Below are positions 1 to 10,159 of a stretch of 64,000 nucleotides of DNA, piece by piece. This DNA comes from Companilactobacillus futsaii JCM 17355 (lineage in GTDB: Bacteria; Bacillota; Bacilli; Lactobacillales; Lactobacillaceae). The stretch spans positions 16,247-80,246 of the forward strand of contig NZ_AZDO01000130.1 of NCBI RefSeq assembly GCF_001435505.1, written 5' to 3'. Numbering within the stretch: position 1 is the first letter of the stretch; each line of letters starts with the position of its first letter. The notes beneath the pieces are model-generated. The model was not told the origin of the DNA, ran no database searches, and saw only the letters and a list, made by a program, of their open reading frames with translations. The translations under genes were made by a program, and so were the position numbers.

Positions 1-631
<631 letters not shown>

Positions 632-642
632 TTATTTACATA

Positions 643-1203
643 TTATTGTGCAACGACGACCATTGCTGGACGTAAGACACGATCTTCAAGTTTGTATCCC
701 TTTTGTAGGACTTGAACAACGGTATCTTTCTTGTGGTCATCATCAGCGGGGACCGTTTGAACGGCTTGAGCAACTGCAGGATCAAACTTCTCACCTGCAT
801 TGTCAATAGCCAACACATGATTGTCTTCTAAGGCTTTAACCATGTGTTGTTGAACCATCTCGATACCCTTTTTCAACTGTTTACTTGAGTCATCAGTGGC
901 TTCAACCTTCAAAGCACGTTCCAAATTATCCAAAACCGGAAGAATTTCAGTAGCCAGTTTTTGTCCGTCATATTTAAGCATGCCAGCAACTTCTTTTTTA
1001 TGACGATTATTCATATTCTGAATTTCAGCTTGGCTTCTTAAGAATTTGTCTTCCAAATCTGCATTCTTGGCTGTTAGATCCTTAATTTTTTCATCTTTGG
1101 GATCAACCTTTTTTTCGGCTGTTTTTTTCTCAGCCTTTTTGTCAGTCTTTGAAGTTTCTTCTTTAGCATTCTTCAAATCTTGATCTTTTTGTTTATCTGC
1201 CAT
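643..1203 (-). CDS. grpE: Nucleotide exchange factor GrpE
   Basis: GrpE releases ADP from DnaK and so resets the chaperone cycle. The 186-residue product has a very charged, Lys/Glu-rich N-terminal tail (about residues 1-45), a long coiled-coil helix (about 45-95, with the family-typical [16 protein letters not shown]), and a C-terminal beta domain ending in the characteristic VLRPAMVVV. Length is normal for the family. The start is fixed by an AGGAGG ribosome-binding site directly upstream. It lies between hrcA and dnaK, the usual Firmicutes order, and should be heat-inducible through HrcA. Confidence 0.98.
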   Translation of the reverse strand: MADKQKDQDLKNAKEETSKTDKKAEKKTAEKKVDPKDEKIKDLTAKNADLEDKFLRSQAEIQNMNNRHKKEVAGMLKYDGQKLATEILPVLDNLERALKVEATDDSSKQLKKGIEMVQQHMVKALEDNHVLAIDNAGEKFDPAVAQAVQTVPADDDHKKDTVVQVLQKGYKLEDRVLRPAMVVVAQ

Positions 1204-1219
1204 TACTTCCTCCTAAATT

Positions 1220-2266
1220 TCAAGAATCATCATACCTTGAATAATAATCAATCAATCTTTTTGCTAATTCAACTCTAAATTCACCTAACAAGCCGATTAG
1301 TTGTGAATAATGCATCGTCGTTGGACCAAGTAATGCGATAACGCCTTTACCGTGATGACCAACGTCATAATTGGCAGTAATGATACTATAATTTTTCAAC
1401 GCATCACTACCTAATTCACTTCCTAGACGAACTTTAATGCCGTCATCCAAAATCGAAGGATCCAATAACTTTCTCAAGTCATTACTTTGATTAATTATTG
1501 AGAACAACGATTGGACTTCTGACATATCGTCACCATTAGCATAATTCAAAAGATTCAATTGACCGTCGACATAATACTTCTCTGATTCAGCCTTCTTAAA
1601 GAGTGAATCCATCATATCCAACAAACCATCGGTTGAATACATATATTCGGAAAGAATTGCTGGGACATCGCTATGAAGCATTTGAAGAACCTTATTAAGG
1701 GGTTGTCCAACTAGCTTATCATTCACGATGTTGACGATTTTTTCAATTAATGAAGTATCAAAATCATCATCGACAGTATAAATATTATTTTCTACATTAT
1801 TATCACTTGTGACAATGATTGCCATAAGTTGATGTGCGTTCAAAGGGACGATTCTAAATCCAGTCAAACGGATCGAACTACTTTCTGGTCCCAATGTAAT
1901 TGCGGTGTAGCTGGTCAAATGAGATAAGATCTTAGCGGATTGTTCGATAATATCACCAATTTGATGATAAGTTTTACCGAAATCTTCATCGATTCTTTGG
2001 GCAATATCTTGTGGCACACTAGTTGGTTGTACCAGATGATCAAGATAATAGCGATATCCCATTGCTGAAGGAATTCTGCCTGAAGAAAGATGAGTCTTCT
2101 CGAGATACCCAACTTCTTCAAGCATTGCCATTTCGTTTCTGATTGTCGCAGAACTTACATGAAATGGTAATTCATTCATCAATGTCTTCGACCCAACCGG
2201 CTGGCCGGTATCTGTAAATATGCGCACGACTTCTCTCAAGATTGCATCTTGACGTTGTGATAGCAT
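1220..2266 (-). CDS. hrcA: Heat-inducible transcription repressor HrcA
   Basis: HrcA is the dimeric repressor that binds CIRCE operators and holds down class I heat-shock genes. The N-terminus (MLSQRQDAILREVV) begins a winged-helix domain (about residues 1-75) with the SSATIRNEMAMLEE recognition-helix region, followed by the GAF-like HrcA domain. I chose the ATG at 2266 (348 residues), not the upstream in-frame ATG at 2296. AGGAGG lies the right distance before 2266, HrcA proteins normally begin at this point, and the CIRCE operator (2283-2309) overlaps the upstream start. It is first in the operon and therefore autoregulated. Confidence 0.97.
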   Translation of the reverse strand: MLSQRQDAILREVVRIFTDTGQPVGSKTLMNELPFHVSSATIRNEMAMLEEVGYLEKTHLSSGRIPSAMGYRYYLDHLVQPTSVPQDIAQRIDEDFGKTYHQIGDIIEQSAKILSHLTSYTAITLGPESSSIRLTGFRIVPLNAHQLMAIIVTSDNNVENNIYTVDDDFDTSLIEKIVNIVNDKLVGQPLNKVLQMLHSDVPAILSEYMYSTDGLLDMMDSLFKKAESEKYYVDGQLNLLNYANGDDMSEVQSLFSIINQSNDLRKLLDPSILDDGIKVRLGSELGSDALKNYSIITANYDVGHHGKGVIALLGPTTMHYSQLIGLLGEFRVELAKRLIDYYSRYDDS

Positions 2267-2282
2267 TATACCGTCCTCCTTT

Positions 2283-2309
2283 TTAGCACTATTCATACCT
2301 GAGTGCTAA
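2283..2309 (-). promoter_or_regulatory. CIRCE operator (HrcA binding site)
   Basis: TTAGCACTA, nine bases, then GAGTGCTAA: an almost perfect copy of the CIRCE inverted repeat (TTAGCACTC-N9-GAGTGCTAA), with one mismatch in the left arm. It sits between the hrcA promoter and the hrcA start codon, where HrcA binding would block transcription of hrcA-grpE-dnaK. Confidence 0.96.
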
Positions 2310-2317
2310 CAATGTAA

Positions 2318-2346
2318 AATATAACAATCTATCCTTATAGTGTCAA
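2318..2346 (-). promoter_or_regulatory. Sigma-A promoter of the hrcA-grpE-dnaK operon
   Basis: On the minus strand a perfect -35 TTGACA (2346-2341) is followed after 17 bases by -10 TATATT (2323-2318). The CIRCE operator lies immediately downstream, overlapping the likely transcription start, as in other HrcA-controlled operons. Confidence 0.85.
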
Positions 2347-2443
2347 GTATGCAAGCTTATTTTTCATAATTATTTCCATAAAACTTTTCATTTTTGTGAA
2401 TAACGAAAAAAAGACCCTTTTGACCAATGCCATAAGTCCCCTT

Positions 2444-3370
2444 TTATAAAATTTTTAATGAGTTGGCCTTATCTAGTTCAAGCTGTTCGATCAAACCTTG
2501 TGCGCTATCAAACTTCACTTCTCCACGCAAATACTTGATCCATTCAATCACGACTGCTTGACCATAAATTTCCTGATTGAAATCGAAAATATTGGTTTCG
2601 ATAGTAATACCAGTATTTTCCTTAAAGGTTACATTATAGCCCACGGAAGTCATTGAATTGTACCAAACTCCTGCAACCTTTATCCTTGTAGCATAAACAC
2701 CGATCGAAGGAATCACTTGCTCTCCTTCAACTGCAATATTTGCCGTTGGATAACCTAAAGTTCGTCCACGTTGCAATCCGTGAATAACTTTTCCTTGATT
2801 TTGATACTTATAACCTAAGAATTTATTAGCCTCTTCAATTTTATCGTCAGTAATAAATTTCTTAATAGCACTCGAACCGATTTTTTGACCATCAATCAAC
2901 TGTTCTGGCACCATCACCGTTTCAAAATTGCCTTTCGAGTAATTGGGCAAATTAGCCATGTTAGCAATATCTTTTTTGCCATAAGTATAGTCAAAGCCTG
3001 CCACAACATATTTTGCTTTGAAATCAATCATGTAGTAGTCAACGAATTCTTGCGGCTTCAAGTGTGCAAAGTCAGGTGTGAATTTAACAAAATACAAATA
3101 ATCGACGCCCAACGATTCAACTAATTCAGCTTTTCTACCCCTTGTTGAAAGATATCTAAAATTAGTTTCATGTTGATAAACAGTTCTTGGTGAACGATCA
3201 AAGGTCAATAAAGCTGATTTCAGATTATGCTCCTTAGCAATTTTGACACCGGTTTTAATAACTTTTTGATGACCTAAATGTACCCCGTCAAAAAAACCCA
3301 TGATTAAAACTGTCGCTTCAGTTGGCAACTGTTCTTCTATTAGCGGATGTTTAACATTAATAATCTGCAT
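2444..3370 (-). CDS. ribF: Bifunctional riboflavin kinase / FMN adenylyltransferase (FAD synthase)
   Basis: RibF makes FMN from riboflavin and ATP, then FAD from FMN and ATP. The N-terminal nucleotidyltransferase domain (about residues 1-180) shows GFFDGVHLGHQKVI, the HxGH-type motif, and a second motif region around KIGSSAIKKFI. The C-terminal kinase domain (about 185-305) contains GRTLGYPTANI, the flavin/ATP-binding PTAN motif. The 308-residue length is typical. It follows truB by 12 bp in the common truB-ribF order. The start is supported by AGAGGG upstream. No FMN riboswitch was seen nearby. Confidence 0.97.
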   Translation of the reverse strand: MQIINVKHPLIEEQLPTEATVLIMGFFDGVHLGHQKVIKTGVKIAKEHNLKSALLTFDRSPRTVYQHETNFRYLSTRGRKAELVESLGVDYLYFVKFTPDFAHLKPQEFVDYYMIDFKAKYVVAGFDYTYGKKDIANMANLPNYSKGNFETVMVPEQLIDGQKIGSSAIKKFITDDKIEEANKFLGYKYQNQGKVIHGLQRGRTLGYPTANIAVEGEQVIPSIGVYATRIKVAGVWYNSMTSVGYNVTFKENTGITIETNIFDFNQEIYGQAVVIEWIKYLRGEVKFDSAQGLIEQLELDKANSLKIL

Positions 3371-3382
3371 AATTACCCTCTT

Positions 3383-4297
3383 CTACTTATTGTTCAGTAA
3401 CATCAAATCTGGAATCCACATATTTCTAACTTTATCATACTTGTAAAGTGCCTTAGTGACGCCATTTCTTTGCACGCGTAATTGTTTTGCTTTATCAGAA
3501 TCAACATCTTCAACTTCTAAGAATCCGCCATGGCTGACCCGAACATCCCACTGCTCATCATTCAATTCTAAACTAGGCAAATCTTTTAAAACCTCATCAA
3601 TTGATTTCAAGAAACTGTAATCTTTTTTTGCCATCATTTCTTCGATTTTACCCAGAGTAAAGGTTTCTTCAATTGGAAAGCCAGCACTTTTTACTCGAGT
3701 CAATTGTGACATAAAAGCCGGATATCCTAATAATCTACCAAATTCTACCGCCAAAGTTCTTACATAAGTTCCCTTTGAACATTTAACATGAAATCTGATG
3801 GTTTGATAGCTCATAGTCTCGTCAAAAACTGGTTCTGAAGTCATTGAAAAACTATAAATATGAATTTCACGAACTGGTCTTTCTACTTCAATACCGGCTC
3901 TAGCGTATTCGTAAAGTTTCTTACCATTCACGCGCACCGCTGAAAACATTGGCGGAATCTGTTTTAAATCGCCAGTCATTTGTTGAAAGATTTTCTCCAA
4001 TTCTTCATCAGTAAATGGCTTTGATAACTTCTTCTCCTCAACTGTCTCACCTTCACGGTCCTCAGTTGTCGTTGATCGTCCTAAAGTAATCTCACCAGCA
4101 TATTCTTTAGGTGAACTAGTCAAAGTATTAACTAACTTAGTCGCTTGTCCAACACAAATTGGCAAAACCCCATCAACCAAGGGATCTAAAGTTCCCGTAT
4201 GGCCAATCTTTCTAGTGTGTAAAATTTTTCGTAATTTATATACATAATCTGAACTAGTTTGTCCGATTTCTTTATTTAATGGAATTACTCCGTCCAT
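3383..4297 (-). CDS. truB: tRNA pseudouridine(55) synthase TruB
   Basis: TruB makes pseudouridine 55 in the T-loop of tRNAs. The 304-residue product begins MDGVIPLNKEIGQTS and carries GHTGTLDPLVDGVLP, whose Asp is the catalytic residue. The later KCSKGTYVRTLA motif is also typical. A longer reading frame runs upstream to 4369, but GGAG lies eight bases before the ATG at 4297 and homologues start here, so the shorter form is preferred. It sits between rbfA and ribF. A strong terminator separates it from rbfA, so it may depend on readthrough or on a promoter I could not identify. Confidence 0.96.
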   Translation of the reverse strand: MDGVIPLNKEIGQTSSDYVYKLRKILHTRKIGHTGTLDPLVDGVLPICVGQATKLVNTLTSSPKEYAGEITLGRSTTTEDREGETVEEKKLSKPFTDEELEKIFQQMTGDLKQIPPMFSAVRVNGKKLYEYARAGIEVERPVREIHIYSFSMTSEPVFDETMSYQTIRFHVKCSKGTYVRTLAVEFGRLLGYPAFMSQLTRVKSAGFPIEETFTLGKIEEMMAKKDYSFLKSIDEVLKDLPSLELNDEQWDVRVSHGGFLEVEDVDSDKAKQLRVQRNGVTKALYKYDKVRNMWIPDLMLLNNK

Positions 4298-4366
4298 AAT
4301 TGATCTCCGTCTTTTCATAATATCAGTAATAATTTTACTAGTCTTCGTTAATAATAGGAAGTTTTC

Positions 4367-4401
4367 CAAAAAAAAACAGGCAAGAAAAAAATTCTTACCT
4401 G
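4367..4401 (-). terminator. Rho-independent terminator after rbfA
   Basis: On the minus strand CAGGTAAGAA and TTCTTGCCTG pair with one G-T wobble across a 5-base T loop, followed by about ten T. It lies seven bases past the rbfA stop and before truB. Confidence 0.85.
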
Positions 4402-4407
4402 CTAATT

Positions 4408-4767
4408 TTAACGATTAGCCTCGTCTTGATGCAATTTAGCAATCAATTTATCAATCTTTTCTCCGTAACGAACTGATTGATCTTGTTTGAATTCAAGTTC
4501 AGGAACTTTATACAAAGTCAATTTTTGACCTAATTCACGACGAATCAATCCCTTAGCTTTATCTAGTCCTGCTTGAGTTTTTTCAACATCACTAGCTTTT
4601 TCAGAAAGAATACTGTAATAAATTGTTGCTTGTTGCAAATCACCGGTCATTTCAACACCTGTAACTGTAACACCTTGAACTCTTGGATCACGTACACGTT
4701 TAAGAAGAATGTCGTTGACTTCTTTTTGAATTTCTTGTTCAACACGACCTATACGATGTTTTACCAT
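4408..4767 (-). CDS. rbfA: 30S ribosome-binding factor RbfA
   Basis: RbfA is a KH-fold protein that binds the immature 30S subunit and helps finish the 5' end of 16S rRNA. The 119-residue product shows the family start MVKHRIGRVEQEIQKEV and the VTVTGVEMTGDLQQATIYYS core. An in-frame extension to 4791 exists, but GGAGG lies directly before the ATG at 4767 and homologues start there. It follows infB, as in many Firmicutes, but a terminator lies between them, and an extended -10 element just downstream of that terminator may drive rbfA separately. Confidence 0.96.
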   Translation of the reverse strand: MVKHRIGRVEQEIQKEVNDILLKRVRDPRVQGVTVTGVEMTGDLQQATIYYSILSEKASDVEKTQAGLDKAKGLIRRELGQKLTLYKVPELEFKQDQSVRYGEKIDKLIAKLHQDEANR

Positions 4768-4834
4768 AATTGTACCTCCATTAATTTTCAAACTATTTCT
4801 AGTTTACTTGTCATCTTTTAATCATCACTGCTTG

Positions 4835-4843
4835 ATTATATCA
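4835..4843 (-). promoter_or_regulatory. Possible extended -10 promoter for rbfA
   Basis: The minus strand reads TGATATAAT, a perfect -10 with a TGn extension. A TTGACA is present upstream but only 11 bases away, too close for a normal -35. The site follows the infB terminator and precedes rbfA, which fits a separate start for rbfA. Confidence 0.45.
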
Positions 4844-4853
4844 CATTACTTTG

Positions 4854-4899
4854 TCAAAAAAATAAAGTCAAAATGTTTCAAAAACATTCTGGCTTTATT
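4854..4899 (-). terminator. Rho-independent terminator after infB
   Basis: On the minus strand AATAAAGCCAGAATGTTT pairs with AAACATTTTGACTTTATT, with two internal mismatches or wobbles, and is followed by seven T. It starts ten bases after the infB stop codon and ends the rimP-nusA-infB transcript. Confidence 0.85.
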
Positions 4900-4908
4900 A
4901 ATAATTAA

Positions 4909-7752
4909 CTATTTAACTGGAACTTGTTCCATAACGTAGACTTCGATTTCATCACCGATCTTAATATCGTTATAGTTTTCGATTGTGATACCACATTCGA
5001 ATCCTGAACCGACTTCCTTAACGTCATCTTTGAAACGTTTTAGAGAAGCTAATTTACCTTCAGTAACAACGATACCGTCTCTAACAAGTCTTACACCACT
5101 ATCACGTTGAACCTTACCGCTGTTTACATAACAACCAGCGATAGTACCAATCTTCGATACATTGTAAGTTTCACGAACAGTCAAGTTACCAATAACTTTT
5201 TCTTCGTAAACTGGTTCCAACATACCTTTCATAGCAGCTTCGATTTCGTCGATAGCCTTATAAATAACTCTGTGAAGACGGATATCAACATTTTCATCCT
5301 TAGCTTGAACCTTGGCTTGAGCAGTTGGACGAACATTAAATCCAATGATGATAGCGTTACTTGCAGCAGCTAAGTTAACATCACTTTCAGTAATAGCACC
5401 AACGGCAGAGTGAATAATATTGACACGAACACCTTCGACTTCAATCTTCTTCAAACTTCCAGCAATGGCTTCAGCAGAACCTTGAACATCGGCTTTGATA
5501 ATAACGTCGACTTGTTTAAGTTCTCCTTCTTTCATTGTTTCGAATAAGTTATCAAGTGTTACAGGGTTAGTATTTTGACGTTCCTTTTGAAGGGCACGAC
5601 TAGCACGCTCTTCACCAGCAGCACGAGCAGTCTTTTCATCATCGAAGACAACGAATTTATCCGCTGATTCAGGAACTTCATTAAGTCCTGTGATCTCAAC
5701 TGGTTCTGATGGTTTAGCACTCTTTATATTTTTACCGTTGTAATTGGTCATAGTTCTAACACGACCAAAAGTATTACCAACAACGATTGGATCCCCAACA
5801 TGTAATGTACCTTGTTGATCTAACAAAGTAGCCACTGGTCCACGACCCTTATCCAACTTAGCTTCAATAACAGTACCGATAGCTTTTTTTTTAGGGTTAG
5901 CTTTTAGTTCTAGCACATCAGCTTCTAGTAAGATCATTTCTAGCAATTCATCAATATTTGTACCCATCTTAGCAGAAATATTAACGAAGATCGTATCCCC
6001 ACCGTAAGCTTCAGGAACTAAGTCATATTGCATTAGTTCTTCAGTTACATGTTGTGGGTTAGCACCTGGTTTATCGATCTTATTGATAGCTACGATAATT
6101 GGATCATTTGCAGCCTTAGCGTGGTTAATAGCTTCAATTGTCTGTGGCATAACACCATCATCAGCAGCAACAACTAAAACGACGATATCAGTAATATCAG
6201 CACCACGAGCACGCATATTAGTAAAGGCAGCGTGTCCTGGAGTATCCAAGAACGTAATCAATCTATCCTTTAGACGAACTTGGTAAGCACCGATATGTTG
6301 AGTAATACCACCAGCTTCACCGGCAGTAACATGAGTGTGTCTTAAATGATCAAGCAAGGTTGTCTTACCATGATCAACGTGACCCATGATTGTAACTACT
6401 GGTGGACGTGTAACAAGATTTTCTGTTGTATTAACTTCAGCATCGAAGTACTTGTCGATATCGGCAACATCTTCTTCAACCTTTTCTTGTGACTTAATAC
6501 CATAATCCTCAGCCAACAATTCAATCGTGTCTTTATCCAATGACTTATTTTGGTTGATCATAATACCAAGCATAAAGAGCTTCTTAACAATTTCTGCTGG
6601 CTCTCTGTGAATCAACTTACCAATATCTTGAGCGTTCATACCAACTGTATAAATCAGTGTTTCTGGTAATGGACGTTCCTTTCTTTGTGGCATTGGTTTC
6701 TTAGGTTCAGTACGTTGACGTTGCTGACGTTTACGTTCTTTCTTCTTCTTACGACTACCAAATGGATTAGCAAGATTTTGCTTGTGACCAAAATCACGGT
6801 TATTGTTAGTTGGTTTTGGCTTCTTGTACTCTGGCTTTGGAACATTAACATTAGCTACTGTTGCTTTAGGAGTTTCCTTAGCCTTGGCAGCTGCATTGTT
6901 GTTATGGTTAGGTCTTCTGTTTTGATTTTGGTTGTTGCGATTATTTGAATTATGGTTGTTATTATTTTTTCTGTTATAACGATTGTTATTCTCGTTATTA
7001 TTGTTAGGACGATGATTGTTTCTATGAGCATTTTCACTATTGTTAGTGTGGTTATTGTTAGAACGATTATTACGATTTCTAGTTGGATGACTAGGAATAC
7101 GACTAGCATCAGCGATGTTGGTCTTGAATTGTTCTAGATACTTGTTACCAGCACTTTGTCTTGGACGTGGAGCTTGTCCTTGCACATTTGAACGATCACG
7201 TCGGTTGTTATTGTTGCGATTGCGATTATTGTTACGATTTTCGCCATTGCGGTTGTTGCGTGGTTCATTGTTACGATTACGGTTATCACGATTTTGTGAA
7301 TTACGGTTATCGTTTCTATTGCCATTGCTATTGTGATTGTTTGAATTTTGAGAATTGTTGCCATTATTTGGACGATGATAGTTACCACTATTGCTGTTTG
7401 GACGATTACTGTTGGAGTTGTGATTATTATTACGATGGTCAAAGTGACCTTTACCCTTATTAGTATCTCTTCTTACAGCAGTAATCTTGATTTTAGTTTT
7501 GTGATCACCTGAATTGTGATTACTACCTTCGCGTTTTTCACCAGTCTTAGGTTGTGCTTTAGATTGATTCTGTTGAGCTTTAACAGGCTTTTTACCAACT
7601 TTTAAGCTGTTAACGATTTTCTTTTCTACACTTTCATCTACTGATGACATATGGTTTTTCACATCAATGCCCAATTTTGCAGCGGCATCTAGTACTACTT
7701 GATTCTCAACACTATTTTCTTTTGCAATAGTATAAATTCTTTTTTTGACCAT
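4909..7752 (-). CDS. infB: Translation initiation factor IF-2
   Basis: IF-2 is the GTPase that brings fMet-tRNA to the 30S subunit and promotes subunit joining. The 947-residue product has a small IF2_N domain at residues 1-50 and a second N-domain near 365-415. The G domain starts with GHVDHGKTT at about 456, then DTPGHAAF and NKID. Domains II-IV follow. Residues of about 100-300 are an extreme low-complexity tract of Asn with Arg, His and Ser, which makes the protein long for the family. AAGGAG supports the start. It is the last gene of the rimP-nusA-ylxR-ylxQ-infB operon. Confidence 0.98.
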   Translation of the reverse strand: MVKKRIYTIAKENSVENQVVLDAAAKLGIDVKNHMSSVDESVEKKIVNSLKVGKKPVKAQQNQSKAQPKTGEKREGSNHNSGDHKTKIKITAVRRDTNKGKGHFDHRNNNHNSNSNRPNSNSGNYHRPNNGNNSQNSNNHNSNGNRNDNRNSQNRDNRNRNNEPRNNRNGENRNNNRNRNNNNRRDRSNVQGQAPRPRQSAGNKYLEQFKTNIADASRIPSHPTRNRNNRSNNNHTNNSENAHRNNHRPNNNNENNNRYNRKNNNNHNSNNRNNQNQNRRPNHNNNAAAKAKETPKATVANVNVPKPEYKKPKPTNNNRDFGHKQNLANPFGSRKKKKERKRQQRQRTEPKKPMPQRKERPLPETLIYTVGMNAQDIGKLIHREPAEIVKKLFMLGIMINQNKSLDKDTIELLAEDYGIKSQEKVEEDVADIDKYFDAEVNTTENLVTRPPVVTIMGHVDHGKTTLLDHLRHTHVTAGEAGGITQHIGAYQVRLKDRLITFLDTPGHAAFTNMRARGADITDIVVLVVAADDGVMPQTIEAINHAKAANDPIIVAINKIDKPGANPQHVTEELMQYDLVPEAYGGDTIFVNISAKMGTNIDELLEMILLEADVLELKANPKKKAIGTVIEAKLDKGRGPVATLLDQQGTLHVGDPIVVGNTFGRVRTMTNYNGKNIKSAKPSEPVEITGLNEVPESADKFVVFDDEKTARAAGEERASRALQKERQNTNPVTLDNLFETMKEGELKQVDVIIKADVQGSAEAIAGSLKKIEVEGVRVNIIHSAVGAITESDVNLAAASNAIIIGFNVRPTAQAKVQAKDENVDIRLHRVIYKAIDEIEAAMKGMLEPVYEEKVIGNLTVRETYNVSKIGTIAGCYVNSGKVQRDSGVRLVRDGIVVTEGKLASLKRFKDDVKEVGSGFECGITIENYNDIKIGDEIEVYVMEQVPVK

Positions 7753-7765
7753 CCTATCACTCTCC

Positions 7766-8062
7766 TTAATTGTCCATAAGTTCTTTTAACCTTTTAGCAA
7801 ATCCAAAATCTGTTATTCCCATAACTTTTCTGTCTTTTCCAATAGCCGTTTTTAATTCTTCACTACTTATCGTATCTATCACAGGTACATTATAATAACT
7901 TGCCTTATTGTGCAAATCTTTTTTTGTTCGAGCACTACAATCTTGCGCCATGATAACGAGTTTTACCTCACCACTGCGCATTCCATTAATAGTCAGTTCG
8001 GTCCCACTAATAAATTTTCGAGCTCTAACTGCAATACCTAAGAAATTTAAAAAGTTTTTCAT
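7766..8062 (-). CDS. ylxQ: L7Ae-family ribosomal protein YlxQ
   Basis: This 98-residue protein belongs to the L7Ae/L30e/S12e RNA-binding family; members bind kink-turn RNA, but the precise role of YlxQ is not settled. The sequence shows [18 protein letters not shown] near the start and a central [17 protein letters not shown] segment, both typical of the fold. Its ATG overlaps the ylxR stop by one base (TAATG), which suggests coupled translation. It lies 13 bp before infB in the conserved nusA-ylxR-ylxQ-infB order. Confidence 0.93.
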   Translation of the reverse strand: MKNFLNFLGIAVRARKFISGTELTINGMRSGEVKLVIMAQDCSARTKKDLHNKASYYNVPVIDTISSEELKTAIGKDRKVMGITDFGFAKRLKELMDN

Positions 8063-8376
8063 TAATGTTTCTTGCCTAAATCTCCAAATAAGTCCATACG
8101 AGCTTTTTGGTGATCTACGAATTCAAATAGTTCATCATAAAAATCCTCTGGAACTGCATGTGAAAATACTTTTTCCAGAATTTTTTTCGATTTAGCATTT
8201 TTAACGGCTTCTGGATCTAGACCTACATAAGCACCACGACCGGGTTTCTTTCCAGTAGGATCAATTGAAATATTGCCTTCTTTGTCTTTGACAATTCTTA
8301 CCATTTCTCTTTTTGGATACATCTTATTTGTCAAGACATCTTTACGCATAGGTATCTTACGAGTTGCCAAATCCAT
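8062..8376 (-). CDS. ylxR: YlxR family RNA-binding protein (RnpM-like)
   Basis: YlxR proteins are small basic proteins with the GRGAY signature; B. subtilis YlxR has been linked to RNase P modulation (RnpM). Here RKIPMRKDVLTNKM near the N-terminus and GRGAYVGLDPEAV at about residue 47 define the family. Start choice is uncertain: ATG at 8376 is only two or three bases from the AAAGGGG ribosome-binding site, while a TTG at 8370 is better spaced and would give LATRKIPMR. I give the ATG. The gene is in the nusA-infB operon and overlaps ylxQ by one base. Confidence 0.93.
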   Translation of the reverse strand: MDLATRKIPMRKDVLTNKMYPKREMVRIVKDKEGNISIDPTGKKPGRGAYVGLDPEAVKNAKSKKILEKVFSHAVPEDFYDELFEFVDHQKARMDLFGDLGKKH

Positions 8377-8386
8377 CACCCCTTTT

Positions 8387-9598
8387 TTAATTTTCTGAAT
8401 CAGAATCGTCGTCTACATCGTTTGAATCATTTTCATCATCATCTTGTGCAGCGGGATTCTTGGCATCGTCTGCATTAGCAGCATTTTCACGAGTCTTTTC
8501 TATGTCGATCTTACCACTCTCAATGTCATCTAAGTCAACATCTTCGTCGTTATCATCAACAAACTCAACTTGTGATTCTGGCTTGATATCAATCTTATAT
8601 CCAGTCAACTTAGCAGCTAAACGAGCATTTTGACCTTTTTTACCAATTGCTAGTGACAAATGGTAATCAGGAACGATTACGATACATTGCTTCTTATCAG
8701 TTTCATCAAATTGAACCGCAATTACTTCTGCCGGATTCAAAGCGTTAGCAATGAAATCAACGGGATCATCAACATAAGGTACGACATCAATGTTTTCACC
8801 ATTCAATTCGTCAACTACTGCTTGTACACGTGAACCCTTTGGCCCAACACAAGTACCCACTGGATCAACGTCTGGATTATCTGATTTCACAGCAATCTTA
8901 GTTCTATCACCAGCTTCACGAGCAATTGAGACGATTTCAACAGTTCCATCATAGATTTCTGGAACTTCTTGTTCAAATAATCTCTTGACCAAACCTGGAT
9001 CAGTTCTAGAAACAAATACTTGTGGTCCTTTAGTAGCATTTTCAACTTTAGTTACATAAACACGAATTCTATCACGAGAATTGTACGTTTCGCCAGGCAT
9101 TTGATCAGCCTTAGGCATAACTGTTTCAATACGTCCGTAAGTGATATAAACATAACGATTATCGCTACGTTCAACCGTTCCTTGAATGATTTCATGTTCA
9201 TACTGACTGTATTCATTATAAATGATATCACGCTCAGCTTCACGAACACGTTGCATAATTACTTGCTTAGCAGTCTGAGCTGCAATTCGACCAAAGTCTT
9301 TAGGTGTTACTTCTTCTTTGATGTGATCGCCAATTTCATAACCTTTACTCTTTTGTTGGGCATCTTCAAGACTTACTTCGAGGCGATCATCAACGACTTC
9401 TTCGACAACTTCTTTAACCGCGTAAACATGTATATTACCCTTTTTTGCGTCAAATTCAACATCAACGTTTTGAGCTTGGTTGTAATTTCTCTTATAAGCC
9501 GCAACTAAAGCAGCTTCTAGTGATTCAATAACGTATTCTTTTTTGATACCCTTTTCGCGTTCAAGCGCATCGAGGGCTTCAACCATTTCTTTACTCAT
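8387..9598 (-). CDS. nusA: Transcription termination/antitermination protein NusA
   Basis: NusA binds RNA polymerase and nascent RNA and tunes pausing, termination and antitermination. The 403-residue product has an N-terminal polymerase-binding domain (about 1-125), an S1 domain (about 135-200) and two KH domains, including VGPKGSRVQAVV and IGKKGQNARLAAK. A strongly acidic Asp/Glu/Asn C-terminal tail (about residues 355-403) follows. AAGGAG lies before the ATG at 9598; an in-frame extension to 9625 has none. It follows rimP by ten bases. Confidence 0.97.
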   Translation of the reverse strand: MSKEMVEALDALEREKGIKKEYVIESLEAALVAAYKRNYNQAQNVDVEFDAKKGNIHVYAVKEVVEEVVDDRLEVSLEDAQQKSKGYEIGDHIKEEVTPKDFGRIAAQTAKQVIMQRVREAERDIIYNEYSQYEHEIIQGTVERSDNRYVYITYGRIETVMPKADQMPGETYNSRDRIRVYVTKVENATKGPQVFVSRTDPGLVKRLFEQEVPEIYDGTVEIVSIAREAGDRTKIAVKSDNPDVDPVGTCVGPKGSRVQAVVDELNGENIDVVPYVDDPVDFIANALNPAEVIAVQFDETDKKQCIVIVPDYHLSLAIGKKGQNARLAAKLTGYKIDIKPESQVEFVDDNDEDVDLDDIESGKIDIEKTRENAANADDAKNPAAQDDDENDSNDVDDDSDSEN

Positions 9599-9608
9599 GA
9601 TTTTCTCC

Positions 9609-10082
9609 TTAGAATTCGATTGCAAGACGAATTTTAGCGATATTTTTGCGGCTAATTTCCACTTGCTTCTTTAAATTCTTAACTTTTACGATCAAAGTTA
9701 TCTCTGTATCCGTTACTTGTGTAAGTGTTCCTTCAAAAGCTTTTTCACCATTTAGTTTTTGGTATAAAGAAACATGAACATAATCATCAACGTAATTTGT
9801 TAAACTTTCATCATTCTTTAATGGACGTTCTGCACCAGGAGATGAAACTTCTAGATAGTAAGCTGGTTCGATTGGGTCCAACTCATCTAGTTTTTCTCCA
9901 TATTCCTCACTAATAACGGCACAATCATCAATACTGATTCCACCCTTTTTATCTGCATAAACTCTCAAATACCAATCCCCATGTTCATGCACGAGTTCTA
10001 AATCAACTAAAAAGAAATCGTGTTGTTCCAAAATGGGTTGTAAAATGGCTTTTAATTCTTCAACTTTTGTATCCAAGGACAT
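9609..10082 (-). CDS. rimP: Ribosome maturation factor RimP
   Basis: RimP is needed for 30S subunit assembly. The 157-residue product shows LVDLELVHEHGDWYLRVYADK and GISIDDCAVISEEYGEKLDE, followed by EVSSPGAERPLK, all hallmarks of the family, and a C-terminal SH3-like domain. The start is ambiguous: ATG at 10082 is only one base from the GGAGG ribosome-binding site, while TTG at 10076, two codons later, sits seven bases away and may be the real start. The frame continues upstream through the terminator stem, which is not credible as coding. First gene of the nusA-infB operon. Confidence 0.94.
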   Translation of the reverse strand: MSLDTKVEELKAILQPILEQHDFFLVDLELVHEHGDWYLRVYADKKGGISIDDCAVISEEYGEKLDELDPIEPAYYLEVSSPGAERPLKNDESLTNYVDDYVHVSLYQKLNGEKAFEGTLTQVTDTEITLIVKVKNLKKQVEISRKNIAKIRLAIEF

Positions 10083-10100
10083 TCCTCCAAAGTAATCGGC

Positions 10101-10130
10101 AATAAAAAGAGTGAGCATTTCTGCTCACTC
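10101..10130 (-). terminator. Terminator between polC and rimP
   Basis: GAGTGAGCA and TGCTCACTC pair perfectly around a GAAA loop and are followed on the minus strand by TTTTTATT. It lies 70-100 bases past polC and only about 20 bases before rimP. A promoter candidate is located upstream of it, so it may also act as a leader attenuator. Confidence 0.88.
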
Positions 10131-10140
10131 ATTAATCAAT

Positions 10141-10159
10141 AATTAACTAGTAGTTAATT
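10141..10159. repeat. Perfect 9-bp palindrome near the rimP promoter
   Basis: AATTAACTA-G-TAGTTAATT is a perfect inverted repeat with a one-base centre. It overlaps the -10 element and probable start point of the rimP promoter candidate, where an operator would be placed. No regulator is known to me for this sequence. Confidence 0.5.

Noticed and set aside
6855..7463. Several overlapping open frames on both strands
   Set aside because: They arise from the repetitive Asn-codon tract of infB, which removes stop codons in other frames.
9020..9508. 162-codon open frame on the plus strand
   Set aside because: Antisense shadow of nusA; hydrophobic, Asn/Ser/Phe-rich nonsense composition and no initiation signal.
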